Below, piece by piece: positions 12,031-20,563 of a stretch of 64,000 nucleotides of DNA. The stretch is from assembly GCA_960531495.1 (NCBI GenBank), contig OY482861.1, forward strand, positions 868,001 through 932,000, in the 5' to 3' direction. The notes beneath the pieces are model-generated. The model was not told the DNA's origin. It ran no database searches and worked only from the letters and a program-made list of their open reading frames with translations. The translations under genes were made by a program, and so were the position numbers. Position 1 is the first letter of the stretch, and each line of letters opens with the position of its first letter. The DNA is from Zeus faber (lineage: Eukaryota > Chordata > Actinopteri > Zeiformes > Zeidae).

Positions 12031-13492
12031 ATGAAAGAAAGATTGAACGATTGAAATATTGAAATAAAGAATGAAAGTTTGAAAGAAAGATTGAAAGAAA
12101 GTTTTAAAGAAAGAAAGAAAGATTGAAATAAATAATGAAAGAAAGATTGAAAGAAGGATTGAAAGAATGAAAGAAAGATTGAAAGATTGAAAGAAATATT
12201 GAAAGAAAGAACAATTGAAAGATTGAAAGAAAGAATGAAAGATTGAAAGAAAGATTGAAAGATTGAAAGAAAGATTGAAAAAATGAAAGATTGAAAGAAA
12301 GAATAAAAGAAAGATTGAAAGAACGATTGAAAGATTGAAAGAAAGAATGAAAGAAAGATTGAAGGAAGGAATGAAAGAATGAAAGAAAGATTGAAAGATT
12401 GAAAGAAATATTGAAAGAAAGAACGATTGAAAGATTGAAAGAAAGAATGAAAGATTGAAAGAAAGATTGAAAGATTGAAAGAAAGATTGAAAAAATGAAA
12501 GATTGAAAGAAAGAATAAAAGAAAGATTGAAAGAACGATTGAAAGATTGAAAGAAAGAATGAAAGATTGAAAGAAACATTGAAAGAAAGATTGAAAGATT
12601 GAAAGAAAGAATGAAAGAGAGATTGAAAGATTGAATGAAAGATTGAAAGATCGATTGAAAGATTGAAAGATTGAAAGAAAGATTGAAAGAAGGATTGAAA
12701 GTTTGAAAGAAAGATTTAAAGAAAGATTGAAATATTGAAAGAAATATTGAAAGAGAGAAAGATTAAAAGTAAGAAAGATTGAAAGAAAGAATGAAAGAAA
12801 GATTGAATGATTGAAAGATTGAAAGAAAGATTGAAAGAAAGAAAGATTGAAAGAAAGAATGAAAGATTGAAAGAAGGAATGAAAGAATGAAAGAAAGAAT
12901 GAAAGAAAGATTGAAAGAAAGATTGAAAGAAATATTGAAAGAAAGAAAGATTGAAAGTAAGAAAGATTGAAAGAAAGAATGAAAGAAAGATTGAAAGATT
13001 GAAAGAAAGATTGAAAAAAGAAAGATTGAAAGAAAGATTGAAAGAAAGATTGAACGACTGAAAGAAAGAATGAAAGAAAGATTGAAAGATAGATTGAAAG
13101 AGAGATTGAAAGAAATATTGAAAGACTGAAAGAAAGAATGAAAGAAAGATTGAAAGAAAGATTGAAAGAAAGAAAGAAAAATTGAAAGAAAGATTGAAAG
13201 AAAGATTGAAAGAACGATTGAAATAAAGGAGAACGAAAGAAAGGTTGATCCATTAACATCAGCACAACCCCATTGTGTTTATTGTTCTATGATAAGATTG
13301 AAAGAAAGATTGAAAATAAGATTGAAAGAAACAAAGATTGAAAGAAAGATTTAAAAAAAATGAGTACTAGTCACTTTTAAAAAATCATTTGTCCTATGGA
13401 TTAAATGCCATACACACTTGCATCTCTCCCCTCCCACCCCACACACATTCACATGACCAATCCTCCCAACACCCACACACACATGCGTACAT

Positions 13493-13493
<1 letters not shown>

Positions 13494-13524
<31 letters not shown>
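13494..13524. repeat. (CA)n microsatellite
   Basis: An uninterrupted run of about 15 CA dinucleotides, preceded at 13467-13493 by imperfect CA-rich sequence. It lies between the array edge and the LTR element. The rest of 13354-13546 is unrecognised non-coding sequence. Confidence 0.95.
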
Positions 13525-13527
<3 letters not shown>

Positions 13528-13546
13528 CACAGGAATAAATGTACCC

Positions 13547-13551
13547 GTACA
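13547..13551. repeat. Target-site duplication, left copy (gtaca)
   Basis: The five bases gtaca lie directly before the TG of the 5' LTR and occur again directly after the CA of the 3' LTR (15898-15902). A 5-bp duplication is usual for Ty3/gypsy elements. The internal sequence after the 5' LTR starts gtac, so four of the five bases on the right could be confused with it, but the fifth base matches the flank. Confidence 0.75.
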
Positions 13552-13655
13552 TGTTAGGCCCACGGCCTCCCAGCGCCACTAGAGGCCGCCCTTGCCCCAT
13601 CTGCAGCTCCCTACTCAGACCCAATTGCACACACCTGGGATCAATTACCCGCACT

Positions 13656-13662
13656 GTATTTA
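13656..13662 (+). promoter_or_regulatory. TATA-like box in the 5' LTR
   Basis: gtattta lies 20 to 26 bases before the segment at 13682 that I infer to be the start of the transcript. The spacing fits a Pol II core promoter. The inference rests on spacing and on the self-priming match only. Confidence 0.4.
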
Positions 13663-13681
13663 GCCCCAGCTCCTAGCCATT

Positions 13682-13695
13682 CCTTGCCAGACCGT
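13682..13695 (+). promoter_or_regulatory. Inferred transcript 5' end used as self-primer
   Basis: ccttgccagaccgt can pair with 14056-14069 just inside the LTR, with 13 of 14 positions matched and ten uninterrupted. In Tf1-type and sushi-type elements the first bases of the genomic RNA fold back onto the primer site in place of a tRNA. Position and pairing fit that scheme. It has not been shown that transcription starts here. Confidence 0.6.
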
Positions 13696-13980
13696 CAACT
13701 AGCTTTCCCCGAGTTGCATCGCGATTGGCTCCCTTCCTAGTTCCTAGTTCCTAGTTCCTAGTTCCCAGTTCCCAGTTCCAAGTTCCTAGTTTATGTCTTG
13801 TTGTCTCGCCTTCCCTTCACCTGTCTGTCTCCGCTTGTCGACCAGGACTCTCCACCCAGCCTGGTTCCCCGTCTCTCCACCCGGATCCTGGACCCCATCT
13901 CCTGGTCATCATCGTCCCTGCCCTGCCCTGCTCCATCCCCTCCCGACCAGGTCCCCCCGGCCAGCTCCACCGTCCCAGTT

Positions 13981-13986
13981 AATAAA
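13981..13986 (+). terminator. Polyadenylation signal aataaa in the 5' LTR
   Basis: An aataaa hexamer in the middle of the LTR; the matching hexamer of the 3' LTR is at 15817-15822. The distance from the inferred transcript start implies an R region of roughly 300 bases. Confidence 0.6.
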
Positions 13987-14055
13987 CATCCCTTGCCTGC
14001 CTCCCGTGTCCCTGTGTCGTGCGTTTGGGTTCCTCCCTGTTCGGGTCGTGACAGT

Positions 14056-14069
14056 ACGGTCTGGCCAGG
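14056..14069 (+). promoter_or_regulatory. Primer-binding site (self-priming type)
   Basis: acggtctggccagg lies three bases (gta counted in part) after the 5' LTR end. It does not resemble a tRNA 3' end that I know, but it is complementary to 13682-13695. This arrangement is the hallmark of Tf1/sushi self-priming. Confidence 0.6.
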
Positions 14070-14074
14070 AAAAC

Positions 14075-14956
14075 ATGGACCCAGCCGACACAGAAGGGCT
14101 CCGCCGCGCACTCCGGGACAGAGGAGTGTTGCTTGGGCAACATGACCGGGTCCTCCGGGACATCGCGGGACACCTCCGGACCATCTCTGCGGCCGTCAGC
14201 AGCCTGCAGGGCCCTCCGGCCCCCGTGGCCTCCCCTGCTCCTCCGACTTGCCCTCCTTCCCCCACCAGGGCTCCCAGCGACTCTCTCGTTCCCCCTGAGC
14301 CCCACGTTCCGGCTCCAGCGCCTTACGACGGCGATTTCGGCACCTGCCGCGCCTTCCTTGTGCAGTGCGCGGTGGTTTTCCAACAGCGGCTGTCGTCGTA
14401 CGACTCCGATAGTGCCCACATCGCGTTCCTCATCTCCTGCCTGAGAGGGGCGGCTCTCGGCTGGGGTTCCGCGGTTTGGAGTCAGGGGGGTCCCGTGAGT
14501 CTCTCCTACGATCTGTTTACCCGCGAAATGAGGAGAGTCTTCGACCACCCAGTTTGCGGCAAGGAGGCCGCCAGAAGACTCCTCTCCCTCCGCCAGGGTT
14601 CCCGTAGCGTCGCCTCCCTCGTCGTCGAGTTCAGGACTCTAGCCGCGGAAAGTGGCTGGAATGACGGAGCCCTGCAGGACGTGTTCCAGCGTGCCCTGAA
14701 CGACGAGTTGCGGGACGAGCTGGCACGGCGGGACGAGCCCACGGACCTGGACCAACTAGTGGAGACCTCAATCCGCCTGGACAACCGGCTACGGGAGCGC
14801 CATCGCGAGAGGGAGGGGGCGAGCCTCCAGTCCGTGCCTCCCGCCTGGGATGCCGAGCCAATGCAGCTTGGTCGCTCCCGGATCTACCCAGAGGAGCGAG
14901 CACGCCGCCTACAGACCGGTGCCTCTCTGTATTGCGGTCGGCTGGGACACCTCTGA
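14075..14956 (+). pseudogene. Gag of the LTR retrotransposon, stopped inside its zinc knuckle
   Basis: The frame opens with ATG GAC CCA GCC GAC shortly after the primer site and encodes 293 residues. The start MDPADTEGLRRAL and a coiled N-terminal part, a proline-rich stretch, then a capsid-like region (AFLVQCAVVFQQR, FDHPVCGKEAARRLLSLRQG) fit Gag of sushi-type Ty3/gypsy elements, the family that also gave mammals PEG10 and RTL genes. Near the C-terminus, YCG and GH of a CCHC zinc knuckle are visible, but the first cysteine is replaced by serine and a TGA (14954-14956) falls before the last cysteine. The frame upstream of 14075 back to 13793 is LTR sequence and not part of the protein. The gene is taken as non-functional for nucleic-acid binding. 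Confidence 0.85.
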
Positions 14957-15028
14957 GCCACCTGCCCGGTCCGGCCACGAGAGGGCGACTCCTCGGTAGG
15001 GCTACGCTCCGGCCGCTCCTTACCACGT

Positions 15029-15490
15029 CATCGCCCCTATGACTGCGCAATCAACCTCCTGCCAGGCGCCCCCCTCCCCTGCAGTCGCCTGTATAACGTC
15101 TCCCGGTCTGAACAGGAGGCCATGGAGACTCACATCCGCGACTCTCTCGCTGCCAGGATTACTCGTCCCTCGTTTTCTCCGCTAGGCGCAGGGTTCTTCT
15201 TTGTTGCGGAGAAGGACAAGACCCTCCGTCCTTGCGTCGATTTCAGGGGACTGAACGATATCACGATCAAAGACAAGTACCCCTTGCCCCTGATGGATTC
15301 AGTCTTCGTCCCCATCCAGGGGGCCACCCACTTTTCCAAGCTGGACCTCCGCAACGCTTACCACCTGGTCCGCATCCGCAAAGGGGACGAGTGGAAGACT
15401 GCCTTTAACACCCCGCTCGGTCACTTTGAGTACCTTGTTATGCCCTTTGGGCTGTCAAATGCCCCAGCGGTCTTCCAGGCCCTAATTAAC
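15029..15490 (+). pseudogene. Truncated reverse transcriptase of the LTR retrotransposon
   Basis: From [10 protein letters not shown] onward the frame gives the N-terminal half of a Ty3/gypsy reverse transcriptase: the linker before the domain, [20 protein letters not shown] (fingers), [13 protein letters not shown] with the first catalytic Asp, and [18 protein letters not shown]. The frame departs from the family after ALIN, before the YxDD motif, so two catalytic aspartates are absent. The frame then runs on without meaning into LTR sequence to 15625. It is in the same frame as gag, separated from it by the TGA at 14954 and by a deletion that removed protease. It is certainly inactive. Confidence 0.9.
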
Positions 15491-15500
15491 GGGAGGTTAG

Positions 15501-15897
15501 CAACTAGCTTTCCCCGAGTTGCATCGCCGCGTCAGCCGCGTCAGCCGCGTCAGCCGCGTCAGCCGCGTCAGCGATTGGCTCCCTTCCTAGTTCCTAGTTC
15601 CCAGTTCCAAGTTCCAAGTTCCTAGTTTATGTCTTGTTGTCTCGCCTTCCCTTCACCTGTCTGTCTCCGCTGGTCGACCAGGACTCTCCACCCAGCCTGG
15701 TTCCCCGTCTCTCCACCCGGATCCTGGACCCCATCTCCTGGTCATCATCGTCCCTGTCCTGCCCTGCTCCATCCCCCCCCGACCAGGTCCCCCCGGCCAG
15801 CTCCACCGTCCCGGTTAATAAACATCACTTTATTATTTGCCTGCCTCCCGTGTCCCTGTGTCGTGCGTTTGGGTTCCTCCCTGTTCTGGTCGTGACA
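15501..15897 (+). repeat. 3' LTR, lacking its first part
   Basis: It matches 13696-14053 of the 5' LTR and ends with the same gtgaca. Differences: five ccgcgtcag units inserted at 15527-15571, fewer agttcct units, and an extra actttattattt-like stretch after aataaa. The U3 part is missing. The ten bases before it, gggaggttag, could be a remnant of a purine tract plus the first LTR bases, which would mean two separate deletions. Confidence 0.85.
15527..15571. repeat. 9-bp minisatellite ccgcgtcag, five copies
   Basis: Five exact tandem copies inside the 3' LTR at a spot where the 5' LTR reads only gcatcgcgattgg. It expanded after the two LTRs were made, or came with the deletion event. Confidence 0.95.
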
Positions 15898-15902
15898 GTA
15901 CA
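15898..15902. repeat. Target-site duplication, right copy (gtaca)
   Basis: It directly follows the terminal CA of the 3' LTR and equals the five bases before the 5' LTR. Confidence 0.75.
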
Positions 15903-17547
15903 TCCAGTATGTATACACACACAGTCATGTTAACCTATACACTGTGGTTTAAACAGGACTACGTACTACCCATATGCACTCACAGCACTGTGTATATCCT
16001 CTCCCACCACACACATTCACATAACAAACCGTCCCGGCACACATTCACACACACACACACACACACACAATGATGCAAGTCATATCAACACAGCTGAAGC
16101 CGCCTTGTGTTATGAATTCCTCTCATGCCGCAGCCTTCAGCTCTCCAGTAGCTCTCCAGCAGCTCCTCGTGTCCCAGCAGAGCTGCCGTGCAGTTGTTCT
16201 GCTGCTAAAGGCTGTCAACGTTCAGCGGGCGGACGCTCGTTTGCCCCCACCCTCCGAGCTCCCCTGCCATCCAGGGTCCTTCTGACCCCCCCCCCCCCTT
16301 TAGCAGGGAGCTTGCCATCCTGCTTCTGTGTGTGGCCAGAGTCCACCGCTGCACACATCCCCTGGCCGACACGGCCCGTTGTGTTGTTGTTTTTTTATAA
16401 TAGGGGGGATAAACAAAGTGTGTGTGTGGCGGAACAATCTCACGGGTTACAGGGGCCAAGTTGGGTTCACCTGTCGACGATGACGAAGCCCGGCATTGAC
16501 GTGCAAGCTTGGCGGCGGTAGTGGAGTCGGGTGGTGGGGGTAGGCAGACTCAGAGCTTTACAAGGAGCGGGGCCGGGAAATGTGGCGCACGGCTGAAGGC
16601 AACGTAGCTAAATCACCTCCACGGGGTGTTTACGGGGAAGGATCATTAGCGAGCTCGGCTACCTGCGTTACCCCTCGCTCTCCCTCCGTCAGCGTTTCGG
16701 CAGGAGTCCAGGGAGTCTGATGTCCTCATTAATAAAGATTACTATCTTATCCTACAATGAATAGTAGTAATTTTAATAATTATGCCGAACAGCGATAAAC
16801 TTAATCTCATTAAATTAATGCCCAATCGTTCTTCTTTACAAAGAATAATCCACGTATTCATAATAATAAATAATAATTTGGTTATCAAAATGCGTCATTA
16901 TAGACGTTTTTTTTAATATCTTAATGGTATATTTTGTACGATCACATTAGCATGATGTAATAATAATTTTGGGAATGCATTATTAAAATATATTAAAATA
17001 ATTTATTTGGATGGAGTAATTTTTTGGAGAAGCTTCCGCATTGCGGGAGGAGAACGTCTGAAAGAAGCACACTATATTTACCCTATCTCCTCATGCCGTG
17101 ACTGTGCCCAATATTGAAACAGCAGAAGAAGAACGGGGGCAATAAAATGGATATAGAGTAAGTGCACGAAAAAAAAATGTTTTAGAAAGTTAACTTTTCA
17201 ATTGTTACACGTTTTTGCTGTTAAATGCTAGCAGTTTTGTGTTATAACACGATATAACACGGAGAGATTATGCATGCAAAAGTTAATGACTTTGTTTTAT
17301 TTTATAAAGCCGTTTTTAACATGCACAGTATCTAGCTTTAGTTAAATGTGTGTTGGAGTGGAGTGTTAACTAGCATTTAGATCTAGTTTACTGTGTGTTG
17401 GGGCAGGGAGACGGTACTGTGAGAGAGAGACGGTTTTCAAACAGACAGACGGACCCGCTAGCTAAGTTTCTCTTGATCGGTTCTCCACCAAAGCGTGCTG
17501 AGAGAGTCCGGACTGTTTTTTGCCAGTTTAGACTTTATTTGAAGGTA
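15903..17547. other. Non-coding unique sequence
   Basis: No supportable gene. It holds a (CA)12 run at 16046-16069, a run of 13 C at 16286-16298, and a CpG-rich patch at about 16430-16710. From 16730 to 17040 the sequence is AT-rich. At 17149 an ATG GAT ATA GA is followed by gtaagtg, a good splice-donor match, with a TATA-like tatattta about 75 bases earlier; this could be a first exon of the degenerate gene to the right, but the evidence is thin. Open frames in the GC-rich part show no recognisable domain. Confidence 0.6.
16430..16710. promoter_or_regulatory. CpG-rich patch, possible CpG-island remnant
   Basis: About 280 bases with frequent CG dinucleotides (for example gtcgacgatgacg and ggcggcgg) in otherwise AT-rich surroundings. 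No TATA or clear exon follows closely. It may be a promoter remnant or simply part of an unrecognised repeat. Confidence 0.25.
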
Positions 17548-17720
17548 CAATGGTACCTCGACTTATGACTGCATCTACTTACTAATCCAAGATACGATAG
17601 TCGCGAAAATTAGCATCGTCTTACGACTGACTGCTCCAGGATACGACCGTGGAAATTTGTAGTTGGCGCGTCGGCGTCAGTCAGCGGGCGACCTACATCG
17701 TGTGTGCACGTTGTTCGTGG
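17548..17720 (+). mobile_element. Possible DNA-transposon end (Tigger/pogo-like)
   Basis: caatggtacctcgacttatg follows a TA dinucleotide and resembles the start of Tigger-like inverted terminal repeats (of the form CAGTGGTACCTC). The next 150 bases contain degenerate tacgac words. No transposase and no second terminus were found, so this is at best a solo or truncated end. The call is from memory of consensus ends. Confidence 0.3.
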
Positions 17721-18390
17721 CTTATCGATTTTTTTTTCATATTTACTGTGTTTGTGCTGTGCATTTTGTTTTTTTGTTTTTTAACTTATGAAAGCAATAT
17801 GTGCTCTCTGTCATTTGGGTGGGCCGGCTGTACAAGTGGTTGCCTGCTGAAATAGAATATTTTCTGCAATGATATCTGTTATCCTCGGGCAGTGCCTGAC
17901 TTTAAGGATAAACAGTAAAAGATAACATTTATAAAGTCGCGATCATGTGGGACATCTGGAACAATCACAGCATCCCATTTTGCTGGTTCATACACATTGC
18001 TGTATGGAGGTGATTTAGCAGCATGAGAAATGTACCACTGAATTTTGGAGTCCTAAATAGTTGTAACTGGTTCTAATGTTGTGGCTGATCGGTGTGTATG
18101 TTGTTGTATGATGTTGTTGTGATTTTATTTTTTCCTATTGAAATAAAAAAAAATGAAAGTCAAACCTGATTTTAAATTTCACTCATCCTTTGGTCATGAA
18201 ATGGAAAAATAATTTTTCAATTTAGATTTTTTTATCTCCAAAAAAGCAAAATTTGAAAACCACTCATACCCCATTTTTTCCATTTCTGATTCTGAATTGA
18301 GAATAGAGTAACCAAAAGATACAGCGATTGAAAGACCTGGTCTACACTCCTAATTGTATTTGTCCTTTTACATTTCTATTTCTATCTTAG
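17721..18390. other. Non-coding, intron-like sequence
   Basis: T-rich and A-rich sequence without supportable coding potential. The stretch 18180-18310 (tttttatctccaaaaaagc, then ctgattctgaattgagaatag) looks like intron sequence that accompanies multi-copy fish gene families, as far as I recall. It ends in a pyrimidine-rich tract and tcttag at 18390, a good splice acceptor. Confidence 0.4.
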
Positions 18391-18614
18391 AAATCTCTGA
18401 GAGAAGGAGGTGGTTACCTGAGGAGGTCCATGCGGTGGAAAAGAACCTGAAGGCTTTCATTGAAAGTGGTAAAGTGCCGGGAAGGACTGAGTGTGATGCA
18501 TGTATTAGAGCTTCACCTGAAGCTCTAAACCAGCGAAGCTGGACTGCATTGAAGTACTATGTAAAAAATCGTATCACTGCCATCCAATGCGAAAGTGCGA
18601 GAAGAATTTATTAA
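18391..18614 (+). pseudogene. Exon with a SANT/Myb-like domain (fish multi-copy family)
   Basis: After the acceptor ttctatcttag the frame reads about 74 codons to TAA. Visible parts are RRRWLPEEVHAVEKNLKAF, then GKVPGRTECDACI, then QRSWTALKYYVKNRITAIQ. This pattern (W..EE..AV, a C..C pair, and a final W..VK.YV.NRI helix) is one I recall from many uncharacterised fish proteins, often linked to repetitive elements. It may be a Myb/SANT-like DNA-binding module. The exon itself is unbroken. No upstream coding exon is convincing and the nearby SGNH-like exons are degenerate, so I class it as a pseudogene piece, though a live terminal exon cannot be excluded. Confidence 0.5.
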
Positions 18615-18792
18615 TAGAGTTGTTAAAGCATTTGCTCAAACATGTTGGTTCACGTTGCTCAAAAATGTGGTTCATTTGATGCAACTTCATTTTTGATGAT
18701 GTTTGTGTTGTTCGTTGGCATCCTGAGTACCCAGGTATACACTGGAGTTCAACTAGTTATTGATTTTATCAGGCGAAAACATTGATAATTAG

Positions 18793-18814
18793 TAGTTAGG
18801 TGCAGTCAAAGGCC
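18793..18814. repeat. Direct repeat left of the foldback element
   Basis: tagttaggtgcagtcaaagg and the two bases cc recur at 19233-19254 with one difference (gcaggc for gcagtc). The two copies bracket the inverted repeat. Confidence 0.75.
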
Positions 18815-18820
18815 GCAAGT

Positions 18821-19224
18821 CAATTCATCTGCTGATAACAACTGACTCTACGGTGGCCAACGGGAAAACTCTGCAACTAAAGAAAATACATGTAAATAGA
18901 CAAAACGCAAGCAAATTTAGAAAATGTCATCATCAATTTGACAACACAGGCAACAACACAATGGAAAAGTTCACGAAGGAACAAACTTAAAATAAAAACA
19001 TCAAGAAATGTTTGTGTATCATATCTGATATATTCCCCAAATGAAGTGTCCGTGGTGAATTGCTTTTAAGTTTGTTTCTGTGCAAATGTTTCCATTGTTT
19101 TGCATCTCTTGCCTGTGTTGTCAAATTGATGATGATGTTTTCTGAATTTGCTTGTGTTTTGTCTATTTGCAGTGAGTTTTCGTGCCGACCACCGTAGGGT
19201 AGGTTTTTATCAGCAGATTAATTG
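18821..19224. mobile_element. 404-bp foldback (MITE-like) inverted-repeat element
   Basis: The left arm (from caattcatctgctgataa through ctacggtggcc, caaatttagaaaatgtcatc, aatttgacaacacaggcaa, caaacttaaaa) is matched in reverse complement by the right arm ending at 19224. The arms span about 170-190 bases each with scattered differences, leaving a short loop near 19020. No coding capacity is present. Long-armed, non-coding hairpins of this size are typical of MITEs or foldback elements. The flanking 22-bp direct repeats are much longer than normal target-site duplications. Confidence 0.8.
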
Positions 19225-19254
19225 AAAATGGATAGTTAGGTGCAGGCAAAGGCC

Positions 19255-20135
19255 AAAGGTCAGGGTTTACCACCATACTACTCTTCCCCCGCGTGAATAC
19301 ATTGCACTTTTTCTTTGTTACAAAGCATATCAGGAGACTTACTGAGCCCTGTGTGAGCCCTTGTTTGTTTTCTTGTGCCATCTGCTCCTTTTTATTTTAT
19401 AATAAATAATTGTAATTTTTTATCTACATTTTGTACAGTGGGTGTAGGTTTATTCCCCGTTCGATTAAGTTTGGAAGAAAATATTATACTGTCAAAACCA
19501 TCAAATTAAATAACAATTGATTCTGTGCTCTCTTTTAAAGTATATGTGGTATTTGTCATACTTATCTGGAAATCAATTGATGAACCGGTATTTAAGTCGA
19601 AAATGATCTGCATAATATGCTCAAATTTACTACATTTACTTACAGCGTGCTTAGGTAGAAAAATAATCTTTACTTTCCAATTTTTGATATGTTTAAGTGG
19701 TGTTGGCCTGAAGCCTGATTTCTTAAATTGGTTGTATATCCTTTCAAATTAATAATTATACTTTTGGAAGGTTTATATTTTTCAATCAGAATCTGACCTA
19801 TTGATTAAAAAAAGTGTTCAGTGTCAAAGTTTGCATGTCAATAGACCATAACATGGTGGGTCCCCTGTGTAATCAAAAAGTCAGGTGGGGTTCCCATGAG
19901 GCTCAAAAATTCAGGTCTAAAATCTTTTTGAGGGTTATCATTTTTTAAAGTAGTTTTTGTATCATCAAAAAATGATCCGTGATTTATGTACTCAACACTA
20001 AACATTTTACGAGACACAAGGACGCGTTAGCATGGGCTATGCCACGTGAAAACCCCAGCATGCAATGGGGGGCGTACCTTCGTATTCCTGTCTATTATTT
20101 GTCCGCATTTTGTTAATTGTTTATATTCTTGTTAT
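19255..20135. other. Non-coding AT-rich sequence
   Basis: No gene or recognisable element is seen. Short open frames at 19525-19752 and on the minus strand at 19163-19381 show no domain and overlap low-complexity or foldback sequence. Confidence 0.5.
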
Positions 20136-20195
20136 TTACATTTACATTTACATTTAGTCATTTAGCAGATGCTTTTATCCAAAGCGACTTACAAG
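20136..20195 (-). mobile_element. SINE/LINE 3' tail fragment
   Basis: The catttacatttacattt run followed by agtcatttagcagatgc and aaagcgacttacaa is the reverse complement of the tail of the SINE at 35974-36189. Only the tail is recognisable. It could be the 3' end of a related LINE instead. Confidence 0.65.
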
Positions 20196-20563
20196 GGAGA
20201 ATAACATTCAAGCTACAGCTATTTCTCTACATTCTGCTGGTACTTGTAGAGTTAATTGACTAACCGATATGATGGTCTATAGACCAATCAATAGAAAAAA
20301 TAGTTTCACCTTTACAGCCAGCAGTAAGGTTTTTGGATGCTTTAAATTGCAGTACACTTGTTCTAGAAAATGATCAGTTTCTAAGTTATGGAGCCATTTC
20401 AAAATGTTATTGTCGAATTAGTGTCTTGCGCTGTTCTTATTTATCTATTGTGCCTCAACACTTTTAGAAGCCTCGTGGAAAGTCAGTAGTATTTATTTTG
20501 GGTTTTTGTCTGTTAAGAAACAGGTGATCACCAGAAAGTGCGCCTGTAGCCAATTTCCACCGT

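Larger units (their letters stand above)
1..13353. repeat. Left GA-rich tandem array (gattgaaagaaa family)
   Basis: The whole stretch is made of 4-base words, mainly gaaa, gatt and gaat, commonly ordered as the 12-mer gattgaaagaaa with variants (gactgaaa, gtaagaaa, gaacgatt). The plus strand is strongly purine-biased with almost no C, so this is a polypurine/polypyrimidine tract with regular T interruptions. Array sequence is continuous to about 13245. A 45-base unrelated insert follows, then a last scrap at about 13291-13353. It is open at the left window edge. No exact single period holds throughout: short units are mixed and larger blocks are duplicated on top. The long open frames come from the word structure (tta, cta and tca are rare on the plus strand, which keeps minus-strand frames open). 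No promoter, splice structure or non-repetitive protein domain is visible. Confidence 0.95.
13552..14053 (+). repeat. 5' LTR
   Basis: It starts tgttaggccc and ends gtcgtgaca. Inside are a TATA-like gtattta (13656-13662), a 14-base segment complementary to the primer site (13682-13695), a 7-bp minisatellite of agttcct type (about 13735-13790) and an aataaa signal (13981-13986). Positions 13696-14053 recur with small changes at 15501-15897. Confidence 0.88.
13552..15897 (+). mobile_element. Internally deleted Ty3/gypsy LTR retrotransposon (sushi/Tf1-like)
   Basis: The element has a 502-bp 5' LTR beginning tgttag and ending gtgaca, a primer site, a gag reading frame, a truncated reverse transcriptase and a truncated 3' LTR, with 5-bp target-site copies on both sides. 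Protease, the catalytic half of reverse transcriptase, RNase H and integrase are missing, so the 2.35-kb copy cannot move on its own. Composition is GC-rich, in sharp contrast with the AT-rich flanks. The Gag start and the reverse transcriptase motifs resemble sushi-type elements of fish; that family call is from memory and not from a search. Confidence 0.9.

Noticed and set aside
1..13353. CRISPR-like array
   Set aside because: There are no unique spacers between constant repeats, no cas genes, and the genome is eukaryotic in character. It is a simple-sequence array.
13793..14074. Extension of gag upstream to an ATG at 13793
   Set aside because: That part lies in the LTR and primer site, and the same sequence recurs in the 3' LTR. 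The ATG at 14075 starts the recognisable Gag.
16105..16521. A 138-codon plus-strand frame in GC-rich sequence
   Set aside because: There is no domain and no splice or start context, it crosses a poly-C run, and overlapping frames of similar length exist on both strands.
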